NCBI RefSeq assembly: GCF_008327685.1
Contig: NZ_BDDE01000014.1
Coordinates: 310,001-374,000 of the forward strand
Length of the DNA stretch: 64,000 nucleotides
Direction of reading: 5' to 3'
Source of the DNA: Actinomadura sp. K4S16
GTDB lineage: Bacteria > Actinomycetota > Actinomycetes > Streptosporangiales > Streptosporangiaceae
Part shown: piece after piece, positions 16,863-23,742 of the stretch
Layout of the letters: each line of letters opens with the position of its first letter
Numbering within the stretch: the stretch's first letter is position 1
Position numbers and translations under genes: made by a program
Notes under the pieces: model-generated
Databases searched by the model: none
Told to the model about the DNA's origin: nothing
The model's input: only the letters and a program-made list of their open reading frames with translations

Positions 16863-17432
16863 TCAGGTTCCTTCCGTGTCGAGCGCGGCGCGCAGCTTCC
16901 CGCGCGCACGGTTGAGACGGGAGCCGACGGTCCCGTAGGGGACGCCGAGCGCCTCGGCGACCTCGGCGTGGGTGAGGCCGCTGAGCGCGACGAGCAGCAC
17001 CACGTCGCGGTCCTTGCGGGACAGCCCGCCGAGGGCCCGGGCGAGCCGCGGCTGCATCCCCTCGGCGGTCACCCGCGCGGCCACGCGGTCCTCGTGGCCG
17101 CCGGGGTCGCGGTCCGCGCCGACCTTGGCGAGCGCCCGGTAGCGGCGGGTCTCGGCGCGGCGGTGCTGGGCGATCAGGTTGGTCGCGATCCCGAACAGCC
17201 AGGGCCGGACGGTGCCGCGCGCCGGATCGAAGGCGGCGCGGCGGCGGAACGCGGCGAGGAACGTCTCGGCGACCACGTCGTCGGCGGTCTGCGGGCCGAG
17301 CCGTCCGGCGACGTAGCGGTGGACGTCGGCGAAGTGGCGGTCGTAGACGGCGGTGAAGCGGTCGCCGTCGCGGACGGACGAGGCGAGCAGCGCCTCGTCG
17401 TCCACCCGTTCGGTCTCGGTCGGGGCGGTCAC
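16863..17432 (-). CDS. ECF RNA polymerase sigma factor, cassette 1
   Basis: 189 aa. Sigma-70 region 2 (FTAVYDRHFADVHRYVAGRL to VRPWLFGIATNLIAQHRR) and region 4 (LSRKDRDVVLLVALSGLTHA, then GVPYGTVGSRLNRARGKL) are complete. The GTG at 17432 is preceded by AAGGGG and overlaps the stop of a 19-codon upstream ORF in a GTGA arrangement. It is coupled to the downstream membrane partner, so it likely responds to an envelope-associated signal. A box at 17512-17523 is shared with the other two cassettes. Confidence 0.9.
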   Translation of the reverse strand: MTAPTETERVDDEALLASSVRDGDRFTAVYDRHFADVHRYVAGRLGPQTADDVVAETFLAAFRRRAAFDPARGTVRPWLFGIATNLIAQHRRAETRRYRALAKVGADRDPGGHEDRVAARVTAEGMQPRLARALGGLSRKDRDVVLLVALSGLTHAEVAEALGVPYGTVGSRLNRARGKLRAALDTEGT

Positions 17433-17488
17433 TCGTCCGCCCCTTGTGCGGGGTCCGGCATGGGCACCTCCGGGGGGATGGTCGTCAT
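17429..17488 (-). CDS. Possible 19-codon leader ORF overlapping the cassette 1 sigma gene
   Basis: ATG at 17488 preceded by GGAGTAAGG, encoding the proline-rich peptide MTTIPPEVPMPDPAQGADE. Its TGA overlaps the GTG of the sigma gene (GTGA). The position would couple sigma translation to translation of the peptide. Nothing beyond position and ribosome site supports it, and cassettes 2 and 3 do not show an equivalent closed ORF. Confidence 0.3.
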   Translation of the reverse strand: MTTIPPEVPMPDPAQGADE

Positions 17489-17511
17489 CCTTACTCCGCC
17501 GTTCCCCGGAT

Positions 17512-17523
17512 CCGCTTTCACGC
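17512..17523 (-). promoter_or_regulatory. Shared upstream box, cassette 1
   Basis: On the minus strand GCGTGAAAGCGG followed by ATCCGGGGAACGG, about 80 bp upstream of the sigma start. The 25-nt stretch matches 22 positions of the equivalent site of cassette 2. It overlaps the stop codon of the MFS gene. Possibly the -35 part of an autoregulated ECF promoter. Confidence 0.5.
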
Positions 17524-19020
17524 CGATTCGGGGACCTTCTCCGGCCGGGCGCCTCCGGCGGACGTCGCGGCGCCGCGCAGCACGAGGGCCGCGAAGAGGG
17601 CGGTGGCAAGCATGACGCCGGAGGCCGCCAGGGAGCCCACGGAGACGGCGTGGGCGAAGGCGTCCTTCGCGGCGTCCGCGAGGCCGGGGTCGCCGACCCC
17701 GAGGGCTTCGCCGAGGGAGCGGCGGGCGGCGGCGGGGGCGGAGTCCGGCAGGCCGCGGGCGTAGGCGGCGGAGACGACGCTGCCGAGGACGGCGACGCCG
17801 AGCGCGCTGCCGAGCTCCTGCCCGGCATCGTTCACCGCCGAGCCGACCCCGGCCTCCTCGACCGGGACGGCGGCCATGAGCGTGCTGTAGGCGGGCGGTG
17901 CGCCGAGTCCCGCGCCGAAGCCGATGACGACGAGCCCGGTCGCGAGCGCGGCGTAGCCGTCGTCCGGTCCGGTCAGCCCGAGGGCCAGGAACCCTGCCGC
18001 GAGGACGGAGAACCCGGCGACGAGCGCGGGGCGGGCGCCGAAACGCGACTCCAGCGACGCGCCGAGGCCGTTGCCCGCGGCGGCGGACACGGCGACGGGC
18101 AGCAGCGCGAGCCCGGCCTTGAGGGGCCCGTAGCCGTGCACGAACTGGAGCAGCTGGGTCAGGGCGAACAGCGTCCCGGACAGCGCGAACCCGAACAGCG
18201 AAATCATGGCGGCGGCCCCGGAGAAGGCGCGGTCGCGCAGCAGGCGCAGGTCGAGCATCGGTTCCGGGTTGCGGTGCTGCCAGGCGGCGAACAGGGCGAG
18301 CGCGGCGGCGCCGACGGCCAGCCCGCCGAGCACGCGGGCGCCGGTCCAGCCGTGCGCGGGGCCGGAGATGACCGCCCACACCAGCGCCGACATGCCGACC
18401 GTGGACAGCACGGCGCCGGGCACGTCCGCGCGGCGGCGCGGCCCGCGCGACTCGGGGACGACGGCCAGCAGCCCGGCGACGGCGGCCGCGGCGACGGGCA
18501 CGTTCACCAGGAAGACCGAGCCCCACCAGAAGTGCTCCAGCAGGACCCCGCCGAGCGTCGGTCCGGCGGCGAGCCCGGCCATGGACGTCGCGCCCCAGAT
18601 GGCGAACGCCTTGGCACGCTCGTCCGGGCCGAAGACCTGCGCCATGATCGACAACGTCCCCGGCATGAGGAACGCGCCTCCCACTCCCATCAGCGCCCGC
18701 ATCGCCACGAGCTGGGCGGGGCCCTCCGCGAAGGCGGCCAGCAGGGACCCGGTGCCGAACAGCGCGAAGCCGATCAGCATCGCGCGGCGGCGCCCGTGCC
18801 GGTCGCCGAGGCCGCCCGCCGTGATCAGCAGCCCCGCGAAGACCAGCGAGTAGGCGTCGATCACCCATTGGACGTCGGACGTGGTGGCGTCCAGGTCCCG
18901 CAGCAGGGACGGGATCGCCACGTTGAGGACCGTGTTGTCGACCACGACGACGAACAGGCTGAGGCACAGCACGCCGAGGATCTGCCAGCGCCGCGGATGC
19001 GGGGACGGCGGCTCGCTCAT
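17518..19020 (-). CDS. MFS drug-efflux transporter, DHA2 (14-helix) type
   Basis: 500 aa. Opens directly into a helix (ILGVLCLSLFVVVVDNTVLN) containing the DHA2 antiporter motif DNTVLNVAIP; motif A-like GGLGDRHGRRRAM follows the second helix. Length and about 14 hydrophobic segments fit EmrB/QacA-type proton-coupled multidrug exporters. ATG at 19020 behind AGGGAG. Divergent from a TetR-type repressor gene with four operator-like repeats between them, so it is probably repressor-controlled. Substrate unknown. Confidence 0.9.
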   Translation of the reverse strand: MSEPPSPHPRRWQILGVLCLSLFVVVVDNTVLNVAIPSLLRDLDATTSDVQWVIDAYSLVFAGLLITAGGLGDRHGRRRAMLIGFALFGTGSLLAAFAEGPAQLVAMRALMGVGGAFLMPGTLSIMAQVFGPDERAKAFAIWGATSMAGLAAGPTLGGVLLEHFWWGSVFLVNVPVAAAAVAGLLAVVPESRGPRRRADVPGAVLSTVGMSALVWAVISGPAHGWTGARVLGGLAVGAAALALFAAWQHRNPEPMLDLRLLRDRAFSGAAAMISLFGFALSGTLFALTQLLQFVHGYGPLKAGLALLPVAVSAAAGNGLGASLESRFGARPALVAGFSVLAAGFLALGLTGPDDGYAALATGLVVIGFGAGLGAPPAYSTLMAAVPVEEAGVGSAVNDAGQELGSALGVAVLGSVVSAAYARGLPDSAPAAARRSLGEALGVGDPGLADAAKDAFAHAVSVGSLAASGVMLATALFAALVLRGAATSAGGARPEKVPESA

Positions 19021-19036
19021 GGTCACTCCCTGGTTT

Positions 19037-19112
19037 CTCGTACAGCGTTCGAGTTGACTCGCACACTGTATGACTTGCCTCGTACGGTGTTCAAATCCCG
19101 GTACTGTGTACG
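19037..19112. promoter_or_regulatory. Four operator-like repeats between MFS and TetR genes
   Basis: Four copies of a motif close to CTCGTACNGTGTTCG begin at 19037 (CTCGTACAGCGTTCG), 19058 (CTCGCACACTGTATG), 19079 (CTCGTACGGTGTTCA) and 19098 (CCGGTACTGTGTACG). Spacings are 21, 21 and 19 bp, about two helical turns, placing all on one DNA face. The last contains a perfect GTAC-TGT-GTAC palindrome. Likely binding sites of the adjacent TetR-type protein, covering both promoters. Confidence 0.7.
19065..19094 (-). promoter_or_regulatory. Candidate promoter of the MFS gene
   Basis: Minus-strand TTGAAC (19089-19094) and TACAGT (19065-19070) are separated by 18 bp. Both hexamers fall inside operator-like copies 2 and 3, consistent with repression by occlusion. 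Confidence 0.5.
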
Positions 19113-19131
19113 AGAGAGGGAGGATGTGCCG

Positions 19132-19845
19132 ATGGCCGACAAGAGCAGGGCGCCGTCCGTCTGGATGCGGCCGGAGCGCGCGCGACGCGCCCAGCCCGCC
19201 CTCAGCCGGGATCAGATCGTCGACGCCGCGCTCGATCTGCTGGACGCCGAGGGGCTGGACGGCCTCAGCATGCGCCGCCTCGGCACCCGGCTGAACTCGG
19301 GCGCGACGTCGGTGTACTGGCACGTCGCGAACAAGGACGAGCTGCTGGAGCTCGCCCTCGACCGGGTCATGGCCGAGGTGGCCGTCCCGTCGGGCGGCGG
19401 CTGGCGGGCCGCCGCGACCGGCTACGCGCGCGGCCTCCGCGCGATGATCCACCGGCATCCGTGGACGGTGACGCTGTTCGGCAGCCGCCCGATGATCGGC
19501 CCGAACTCGACCCGCGTCCTGGACGAGGTCCTCGCCGCGTTCCGCGCCGCCGGGTTCACCGGGTTCGACCTCGAGTACGCCTGGTCCGCGGTGGTCGACT
19601 ACGTCATCGGCGCGGCCGGCAGCGAGGCGAGCTGGCAGCGCAGCCAGCCCGGCACGTCCGCCGCCGAATGGGTCGAGAACCTCGGGCCCTACCTGAACCG
19701 GCTGGACGAGGAGCGCCCCGGCCTCGCGTCCCACATCCGGGAGATCTGGATGAAGGAGACCGGCGACGTCCTGGAGGGCCGCTTCGCCTTCGGGCTCGAC
19801 TGCGTCCTCGACGGCCTGGAAGCGCGCAGGCCCCCCGCCCGGTAG
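19132..19845 (+). CDS. TetR-family transcriptional repressor
   Basis: 237 aa. The N-terminal helix-turn-helix is clear (QIVDAALDLLDAEGLDGLSM, then LNSGATSVYWHVANKDELLE). The C-terminal domain (about 90-230) resembles the tetracycline-repressor-type ligand-binding domain (LRAMIHRHPWTVTLFGSRP). ATG at 19132 behind GAGGGAGG. Its divergent MFS neighbour and the repeats between them make it the probable local repressor, relieved by the exported compound. No terminator-like hairpin is seen after it. Confidence 0.9.
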   Translation: MADKSRAPSVWMRPERARRAQPALSRDQIVDAALDLLDAEGLDGLSMRRLGTRLNSGATSVYWHVANKDELLELALDRVMAEVAVPSGGGWRAAATGYARGLRAMIHRHPWTVTLFGSRPMIGPNSTRVLDEVLAAFRAAGFTGFDLEYAWSAVVDYVIGAAGSEASWQRSQPGTSAAEWVENLGPYLNRLDEERPGLASHIREIWMKETGDVLEGRFAFGLDCVLDGLEARRPPAR

Positions 19846-19888
19846 CGGACGGGAGGCCCGCGGCGGCGGAGGGCGGGTCGGGAGCGGG

Positions 19889-21115
19889 TCAGAAGGGCAG
19901 CTCCGCGGGCGGCTTCGGCCTGGTGTCCGTCCAGCGCGGCGAGCGGTCGGCCTCGTAGGAGATGACGAAGCCCGGCTTCATCTCCGCGTACGGGCCGCCC
20001 GGTTCGGTCAGCTGGTCCTCCAGGGCCAGCAGCGCGCCCGTGCGCTCGTCGAAGACGATCACGTTGCGGGAGCGGTACGTCCCCTGCTGGGCCTTCGGCG
20101 TACCGAACTCACCGGTCTCCGTGATGGCCCAGTCGGGCGTGGCCAGCGCGACCCCCCGGCGCCCCAGCGGGTCGGTCACGCGGCCGATCGCGCGGATGCC
20201 CGGCTGCGCGGCCAGTGCCTTGATCAGACCTGACCGGACCTTCGACGACACCGGGGCGGACAGCAGCGTCGACGTCCGGCGCATCTGCAGGCGGGGGATG
20301 ACACCCTCCTTGAGCTTCTTGCCCCCCGACCCATTCGGGTTCACCGCCCGCTCCATCTCCGCGGGGCTGAGGATCTCGGCGAGCTCGGCCGGGTCGGTCG
20401 GCAGGTTCCGCAGATCTCCCAGCGAGGCCCCGCCGCTGCCCAAGCCGTAGAACCTCCCGCCGCCCTTCGGGTCGACGCCCACGTTGGGACCGTTCACCCG
20501 CCACTTCGTCGCCTTGGTGGTGTAGGTGTGGTAGGCGTCGCCCGACCAGACGCGGATGGACGACGGCGAACCGGCCCTGCGCCACAGCGCCTCGTCCCGC
20601 GGGGTCTGCGGGCGGGCGGGGAGGTCGCGGTCGTAGTACGCCTCGCCCATCCCCTTCCTGGCACCGGCCCAGTGGAACATCTCGCTGTGCGCGCCGAAGA
20701 TCGCGTACGTGCCCGTCTTCGCCCGCACGACGTAGGCCTGGCCGCTGATCCTTTCGGCGGACCAGTAGTTGCCGGTCGGCTGCTCGGCGGCCCTGTCCGC
20801 CGCCACGAGCACCGCCTGCTTGTTCAGGTCGACGGCCCCGGGAGGCGTGCCGGGCGACGAACCCGGCGAGCCCTGGCCGGTGGCCACGATGGCGACGGCC
20901 GCGGCGGCGCCGGCCGCGACCAGCCCCACCCCCAACCGGACCGGCCACCCGAAGCGCCGCAAGCCCGTCCGGGGCGACCGCAGGCGCCCGCCGCCCGATG
21001 CCATCGCGTCCTCCAGCATCGCCAGCGCCCGCGCCGAAGCGTCCGCCGACGGGGGCGGCGGCTCGCCCAGCAGCCGCCGGACCCGGGCTTTCTCGTTCAT
21101 GTCGGTCTCGTTCAC
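19889..21115 (-). CDS. CU044_5270-type membrane partner of ECF sigma factor, cassette 2
   Basis: 408 aa from the GTG at 21115, which overlaps the sigma stop in a GTGA junction. Cytoplasmic N-terminus of about 55 residues, one hydrophobic helix (RLGVGLVAAGAAAAVAIVAT), then a long outside domain sharing ITETGEFG-type and IGRVTDPLGRRGVAL blocks with the cassette 1 and 3 proteins; VTDPLGR is common to cassettes 1 and 2, ATDPLGR in 3. Presumed sensor or anti-sigma; mechanism unproven. The longest of the three paralogues. Confidence 0.75.
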   Translation of the reverse strand: MNETDMNEKARVRRLLGEPPPPSADASARALAMLEDAMASGGGRLRSPRTGLRRFGWPVRLGVGLVAAGAAAAVAIVATGQGSPGSSPGTPPGAVDLNKQAVLVAADRAAEQPTGNYWSAERISGQAYVVRAKTGTYAIFGAHSEMFHWAGARKGMGEAYYDRDLPARPQTPRDEALWRRAGSPSSIRVWSGDAYHTYTTKATKWRVNGPNVGVDPKGGGRFYGLGSGGASLGDLRNLPTDPAELAEILSPAEMERAVNPNGSGGKKLKEGVIPRLQMRRTSTLLSAPVSSKVRSGLIKALAAQPGIRAIGRVTDPLGRRGVALATPDWAITETGEFGTPKAQQGTYRSRNVIVFDERTGALLALEDQLTEPGGPYAEMKPGFVISYEADRSPRWTDTRPKPPAELPF

Positions 21116-21750
21116 GCGGGCTTCTCCTCAACGATCAGCGCGGGATGGGTTCCGCCGAGCGACTCCCTCAGGCGGCGCCGGGCACGGTGCAGCCGGGACG
21201 CGACGGTGCCGGTCTTGAGGCCGAGCGCCTGCCCGACCTCCTCGTAGGTCAGGTCGGCCAGCGCCACCAGCAGCAGGACGTCCCGGTCCCCGCGCGGCAG
21301 CCGGGCCAGCGCGGCGGCGAGGTCCTCGCCCGCGCCGCCGGCCGTGACGCGCGCGGTGACCAGGTCCTCGTGCCCGTCCTGGACGTGCTCGGCGGGCGTG
21401 CGCGCCAGCGCCCGGTAGCGGCGGCCCTCCGCGCGCCGGTGCAGCCCGATCAGCCGGGTCGCGATCCCGTACAGCCACGGGCGGACCGACCCCCGGTCGG
21501 GGTCGAACCGGCCGCGCTTGTTGAACGCGGCGAGGAAGGTCTCCGCGGCGATGTCGTCCGCCGCGTCGACGCCGAGGCGCCGCGCCGCGTACCCGTGGAT
21601 CGCGGCGAAGTGGCGGTGGAAGATCTCCGCGAACGCGGCGGGCTCGCGCCGCGACCGGACGATCGCCGCCGCGTCGGAGGCGTCGGCGCCGGACGCGGCC
21701 GGCGCCGCGCCGCGCCGCGCCCCGGGATCCGGCGGGGGGTGAGAGGCCAT
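21112..21750 (-). CDS. ECF RNA polymerase sigma factor, cassette 2
   Basis: 212 aa. Region 2 (FAEIFHRHFAAIHGYAARRL, VRPWLYGIATRLIGLHRR) and region 4 (LPRGDRDVLLLVALADLTYE, KTGTVASRLHRARRRL) are intact. The first 30 residues are an Ala/Pro-rich extension, so a shorter start is possible. Operonic with the membrane partner. Its closest local relative is the cassette 3 factor (HGYAAKRLG, DVLLLVALADLT), which suggests these two arose by tandem duplication. Confidence 0.9.
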   Translation of the reverse strand: MASHPPPDPGARRGAAPAASGADASDAAAIVRSRREPAAFAEIFHRHFAAIHGYAARRLGVDAADDIAAETFLAAFNKRGRFDPDRGSVRPWLYGIATRLIGLHRRAEGRRYRALARTPAEHVQDGHEDLVTARVTAGGAGEDLAAALARLPRGDRDVLLLVALADLTYEEVGQALGLKTGTVASRLHRARRRLRESLGGTHPALIVEEKPA

Positions 21751-21812
21751 GAAGGTGATCCTCGTCGTCGGGGGGAGTTCTCGGTCATCCCGCTCTCAAC
21801 CGATCCCCGGAT

Positions 21813-21824
21813 CCCCCTTCACGC
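21813..21824 (-). promoter_or_regulatory. Shared upstream box, cassette 2
   Basis: Minus strand GCGTGAAGGGGG followed by ATCCGGGGATCGG, about 63 bp upstream of the sigma start. Almost the same as the cassette 1 site. Candidate autoregulated ECF promoter element. Confidence 0.5.
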
Positions 21825-21828
21825 GGAA

Positions 21829-21861
21829 GCGCCCCCCGCCCGGACGTCGGGCGGGGGGCGC
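21829..21861. terminator. Terminator after cassette 3
   Basis: GCGCCCCCCGCCCG (21829-21842) and CGGGCGGGGGGCGC (21848-21861) form a perfect 14-bp stem with a 5-nt loop between cassettes 3 and 2. It lacks a T-run, as is common in high-GC actinobacteria. Confidence 0.8.
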
Positions 21862-21885
21862 GGGAGGCCTGCGCGGTGCGGCCGC

Positions 21886-23052
21886 TCAGAAGGGCAGCTT
21901 CGCGGGCGGCTTCGGCACGGTGTCCGTCCACCCCGTGTCGCGGACGACCCAGTAGTTGATCACGAACCCGGGGGGCTGCTCCCGGTAGGCGCCGCCGGGC
22001 ACGGTCAGCACGTCCTGCTCGGCGAGCAGCTCACCGGTCTCCTTGTCGAAGACGAGCTCCGACCGCGACCGGTACTCCCCCCGCTCCTGCGGAGGCGCGC
22101 CGAACTCCCCGTCCACCTTCGCCACCGGGTTGTCGACGGCCAGCGCGACGCCGGTCCGCCCGAGCGGGTCGGTCGCGGCGCCGAGCGACCGGACGCCGGG
22201 CTGCGCGGCCAGCGCCCGCATCAGCCCCGCGCGGACCCGGGGCGGCAGCGGGACGTCCTCCAGCAGCGACGCGGTCACCCCGAGCCAGCGCGACGCGGGC
22301 AACGCGGGCGAGGCCCGCTTGGCCCGCCTGGCGATCAGCCGGTCCCTCGGCGTGTCCAGCGTGAAGAACATCCTGGCCAGCGCGTCAGGATCGTCCGGCA
22401 GGTTCTGGATCTCCTCGACGGTCAGCTCCTTGCCGCCGGTCCCCTGGACGTAGAACCTCCCGCCGCCCTCGCCGTCGGGATCGTCCGTCTCCCACTTCGT
22501 CGCCTTCTGGGCGTAGGTCCAGTAGTGGTCGTTCGACCAGACCCTGAACTCCTTCGGCGAGCCGGCGCGCCGCCACGCCGCCGCGTCCCGCTCCGTGAAC
22601 GGCCTGGCGGGCAGGTCCCGGCCGTAGCCCACGTTCCCGCCGCCCCGTTCGGCCGCCGACCAGAAGAACGTCTCGCTGTGCGCGCCGACGATCGCGTACG
22701 CGCCGGTCTTCGGCCGCATGATGTACGACTGGCCCTGGATCTGGTCGGAGAACCAGTACTTGCCGGTCGGCTGCGCGGCGGCCTTCTCCGCCGCCGCGAG
22801 CACGGCCTGCCGGCCGAGGTCGACGGCGGGCGCGGGCGGCGCGGGCGACCCGGACCCGGTCACCGTCACCGCGACGGCCACGGCCGCGCCGGAGGCGACC
22901 ACGCCGAGCCCCGCCTTGAACCGCCATCCGAGCCGGACGCGGCGGCGGGACGCCGGCTCCTGGAACATCCGGGCGCGGGCCTCGGTCATCTCCCGCAGCG
23001 TCGGCGGGGCGGGCTCCCCGTACGCCTCGCTGATCGCGCGCAGCTCATCCAT
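21886..23052 (-). CDS. CU044_5270-type membrane partner of ECF sigma factor, cassette 3
   Basis: 388 aa from the ATG at 23052 (MDELRAISEAYGEPAPP), eight nt inside the end of the sigma gene. N-terminal cytoplasmic part of about 50 residues, one hydrophobic helix (FKAGLGVVASGAAVAVAVTV), then an extracytoplasmic domain (DLPARPFTERDAAAWRRAGS) also found in the cassette 2 protein as DLPARPQTPRDEALWRRAGS. That block and the C-terminal GWTDTVPKPPAKLPF / WTDTRPKPPAELPF pair show that cassettes 2 and 3 are recent paralogues. Confidence 0.75.
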   Translation of the reverse strand: MDELRAISEAYGEPAPPTLREMTEARARMFQEPASRRRVRLGWRFKAGLGVVASGAAVAVAVTVTGSGSPAPPAPAVDLGRQAVLAAAEKAAAQPTGKYWFSDQIQGQSYIMRPKTGAYAIVGAHSETFFWSAAERGGGNVGYGRDLPARPFTERDAAAWRRAGSPKEFRVWSNDHYWTYAQKATKWETDDPDGEGGGRFYVQGTGGKELTVEEIQNLPDDPDALARMFFTLDTPRDRLIARRAKRASPALPASRWLGVTASLLEDVPLPPRVRAGLMRALAAQPGVRSLGAATDPLGRTGVALAVDNPVAKVDGEFGAPPQERGEYRSRSELVFDKETGELLAEQDVLTVPGGAYREQPPGFVINYWVVRDTGWTDTVPKPPAKLPF

Positions 23053-23668
23053 GGTCGTCCTCCAGATCACGCGTCGGGTCGGTGCCGCCGAGCGCCTCGC
23101 GCACCTTCTTCCTGGCCCTGCTGAGCCGCGACCCGACCGTCCCGTACGGGACGTCCAGGGCGGCGGCGACCTCCTCGTGGGTGAGGTCGGCGAGCGCGAC
23201 GAGCAGCAGCACGTCCCGTTCGCCCGCGGAGAGCCCGGCGATCGCCCCGGCCAGCCGGCCGCGCAGGCCCTGCGCGCTGACCCGGGCGTCCACCCGGTCG
23301 GCGTGCCCGGCCTCGTCCTGGACGGGGCCGAGCCGCGCCCGCGCCCGCAGGCCGCGCACCTCGCCGCGCCGGTGCTTGCTGATCACGTTGGTCGCGATGC
23401 CGTAGAGCCAGGTCCGGACGGCGGCGCGGGACGCGTCGTAGCGCGCCCGCACGCGGAACGCCTCCAGGAAGGTCTGCGCGGCGACGTCGGACGCGGCGTC
23501 CGGCCCGAGCCGCTTGGCCGCGTACCCGTGGATCTCGGCGAAGTAGGCGTCGAAGATCTCGCCGAACCGTTCGGGGTCGCGCAGGGACATCCGCATGACG
23601 CCGGAGTGGTCGGCCCGCCCCGGACCCCCGTCCCGGGGCGGGTCTGCGGTGAGGGGTTCCCCTGTCAT
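23045..23668 (-). CDS. ECF RNA polymerase sigma factor, cassette 3
   Basis: 207 aa from the ATG at 23668, six bases after AAAGG. Region 2 (FGEIFDAYFAEIHGYAAKRL, VRTWLYGIATNVISKHRR) and region 4 (LSAGERDVLLLVALADLTHE, DVPYGTVGSRLSRARKKV) complete. It overlaps its membrane partner by 8 nt. The regulated genes are unknown; the secreted subtilase gene ends 75 bp upstream on the same strand. Confidence 0.9.
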   Translation of the reverse strand: MTGEPLTADPPRDGGPGRADHSGVMRMSLRDPERFGEIFDAYFAEIHGYAAKRLGPDAASDVAAQTFLEAFRVRARYDASRAAVRTWLYGIATNVISKHRRGEVRGLRARARLGPVQDEAGHADRVDARVSAQGLRGRLAGAIAGLSAGERDVLLLVALADLTHEEVAAALDVPYGTVGSRLSRARKKVREALGGTDPTRDLEDDHG

Positions 23669-23725
23669 GTGCTGCCTTTCCGTGGCGCGGGCGGCGGTCA
23701 CTGACGTATCACCCGGAGCCCCCCA

Positions 23726-23737
23726 CCGCTTTCACGA
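23726..23737 (-). promoter_or_regulatory. Shared upstream box, cassette 3
   Basis: Minus strand TCGTGAAAGCGG, 58 bp upstream of the sigma start. The core GTGAAAGCGG is identical to cassette 1; downstream similarity is weaker, and a CGTC suggestive of an ECF -10 lies about 20 bp further on. Confidence 0.45.
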
Positions 23738-23742
23738 CACGG

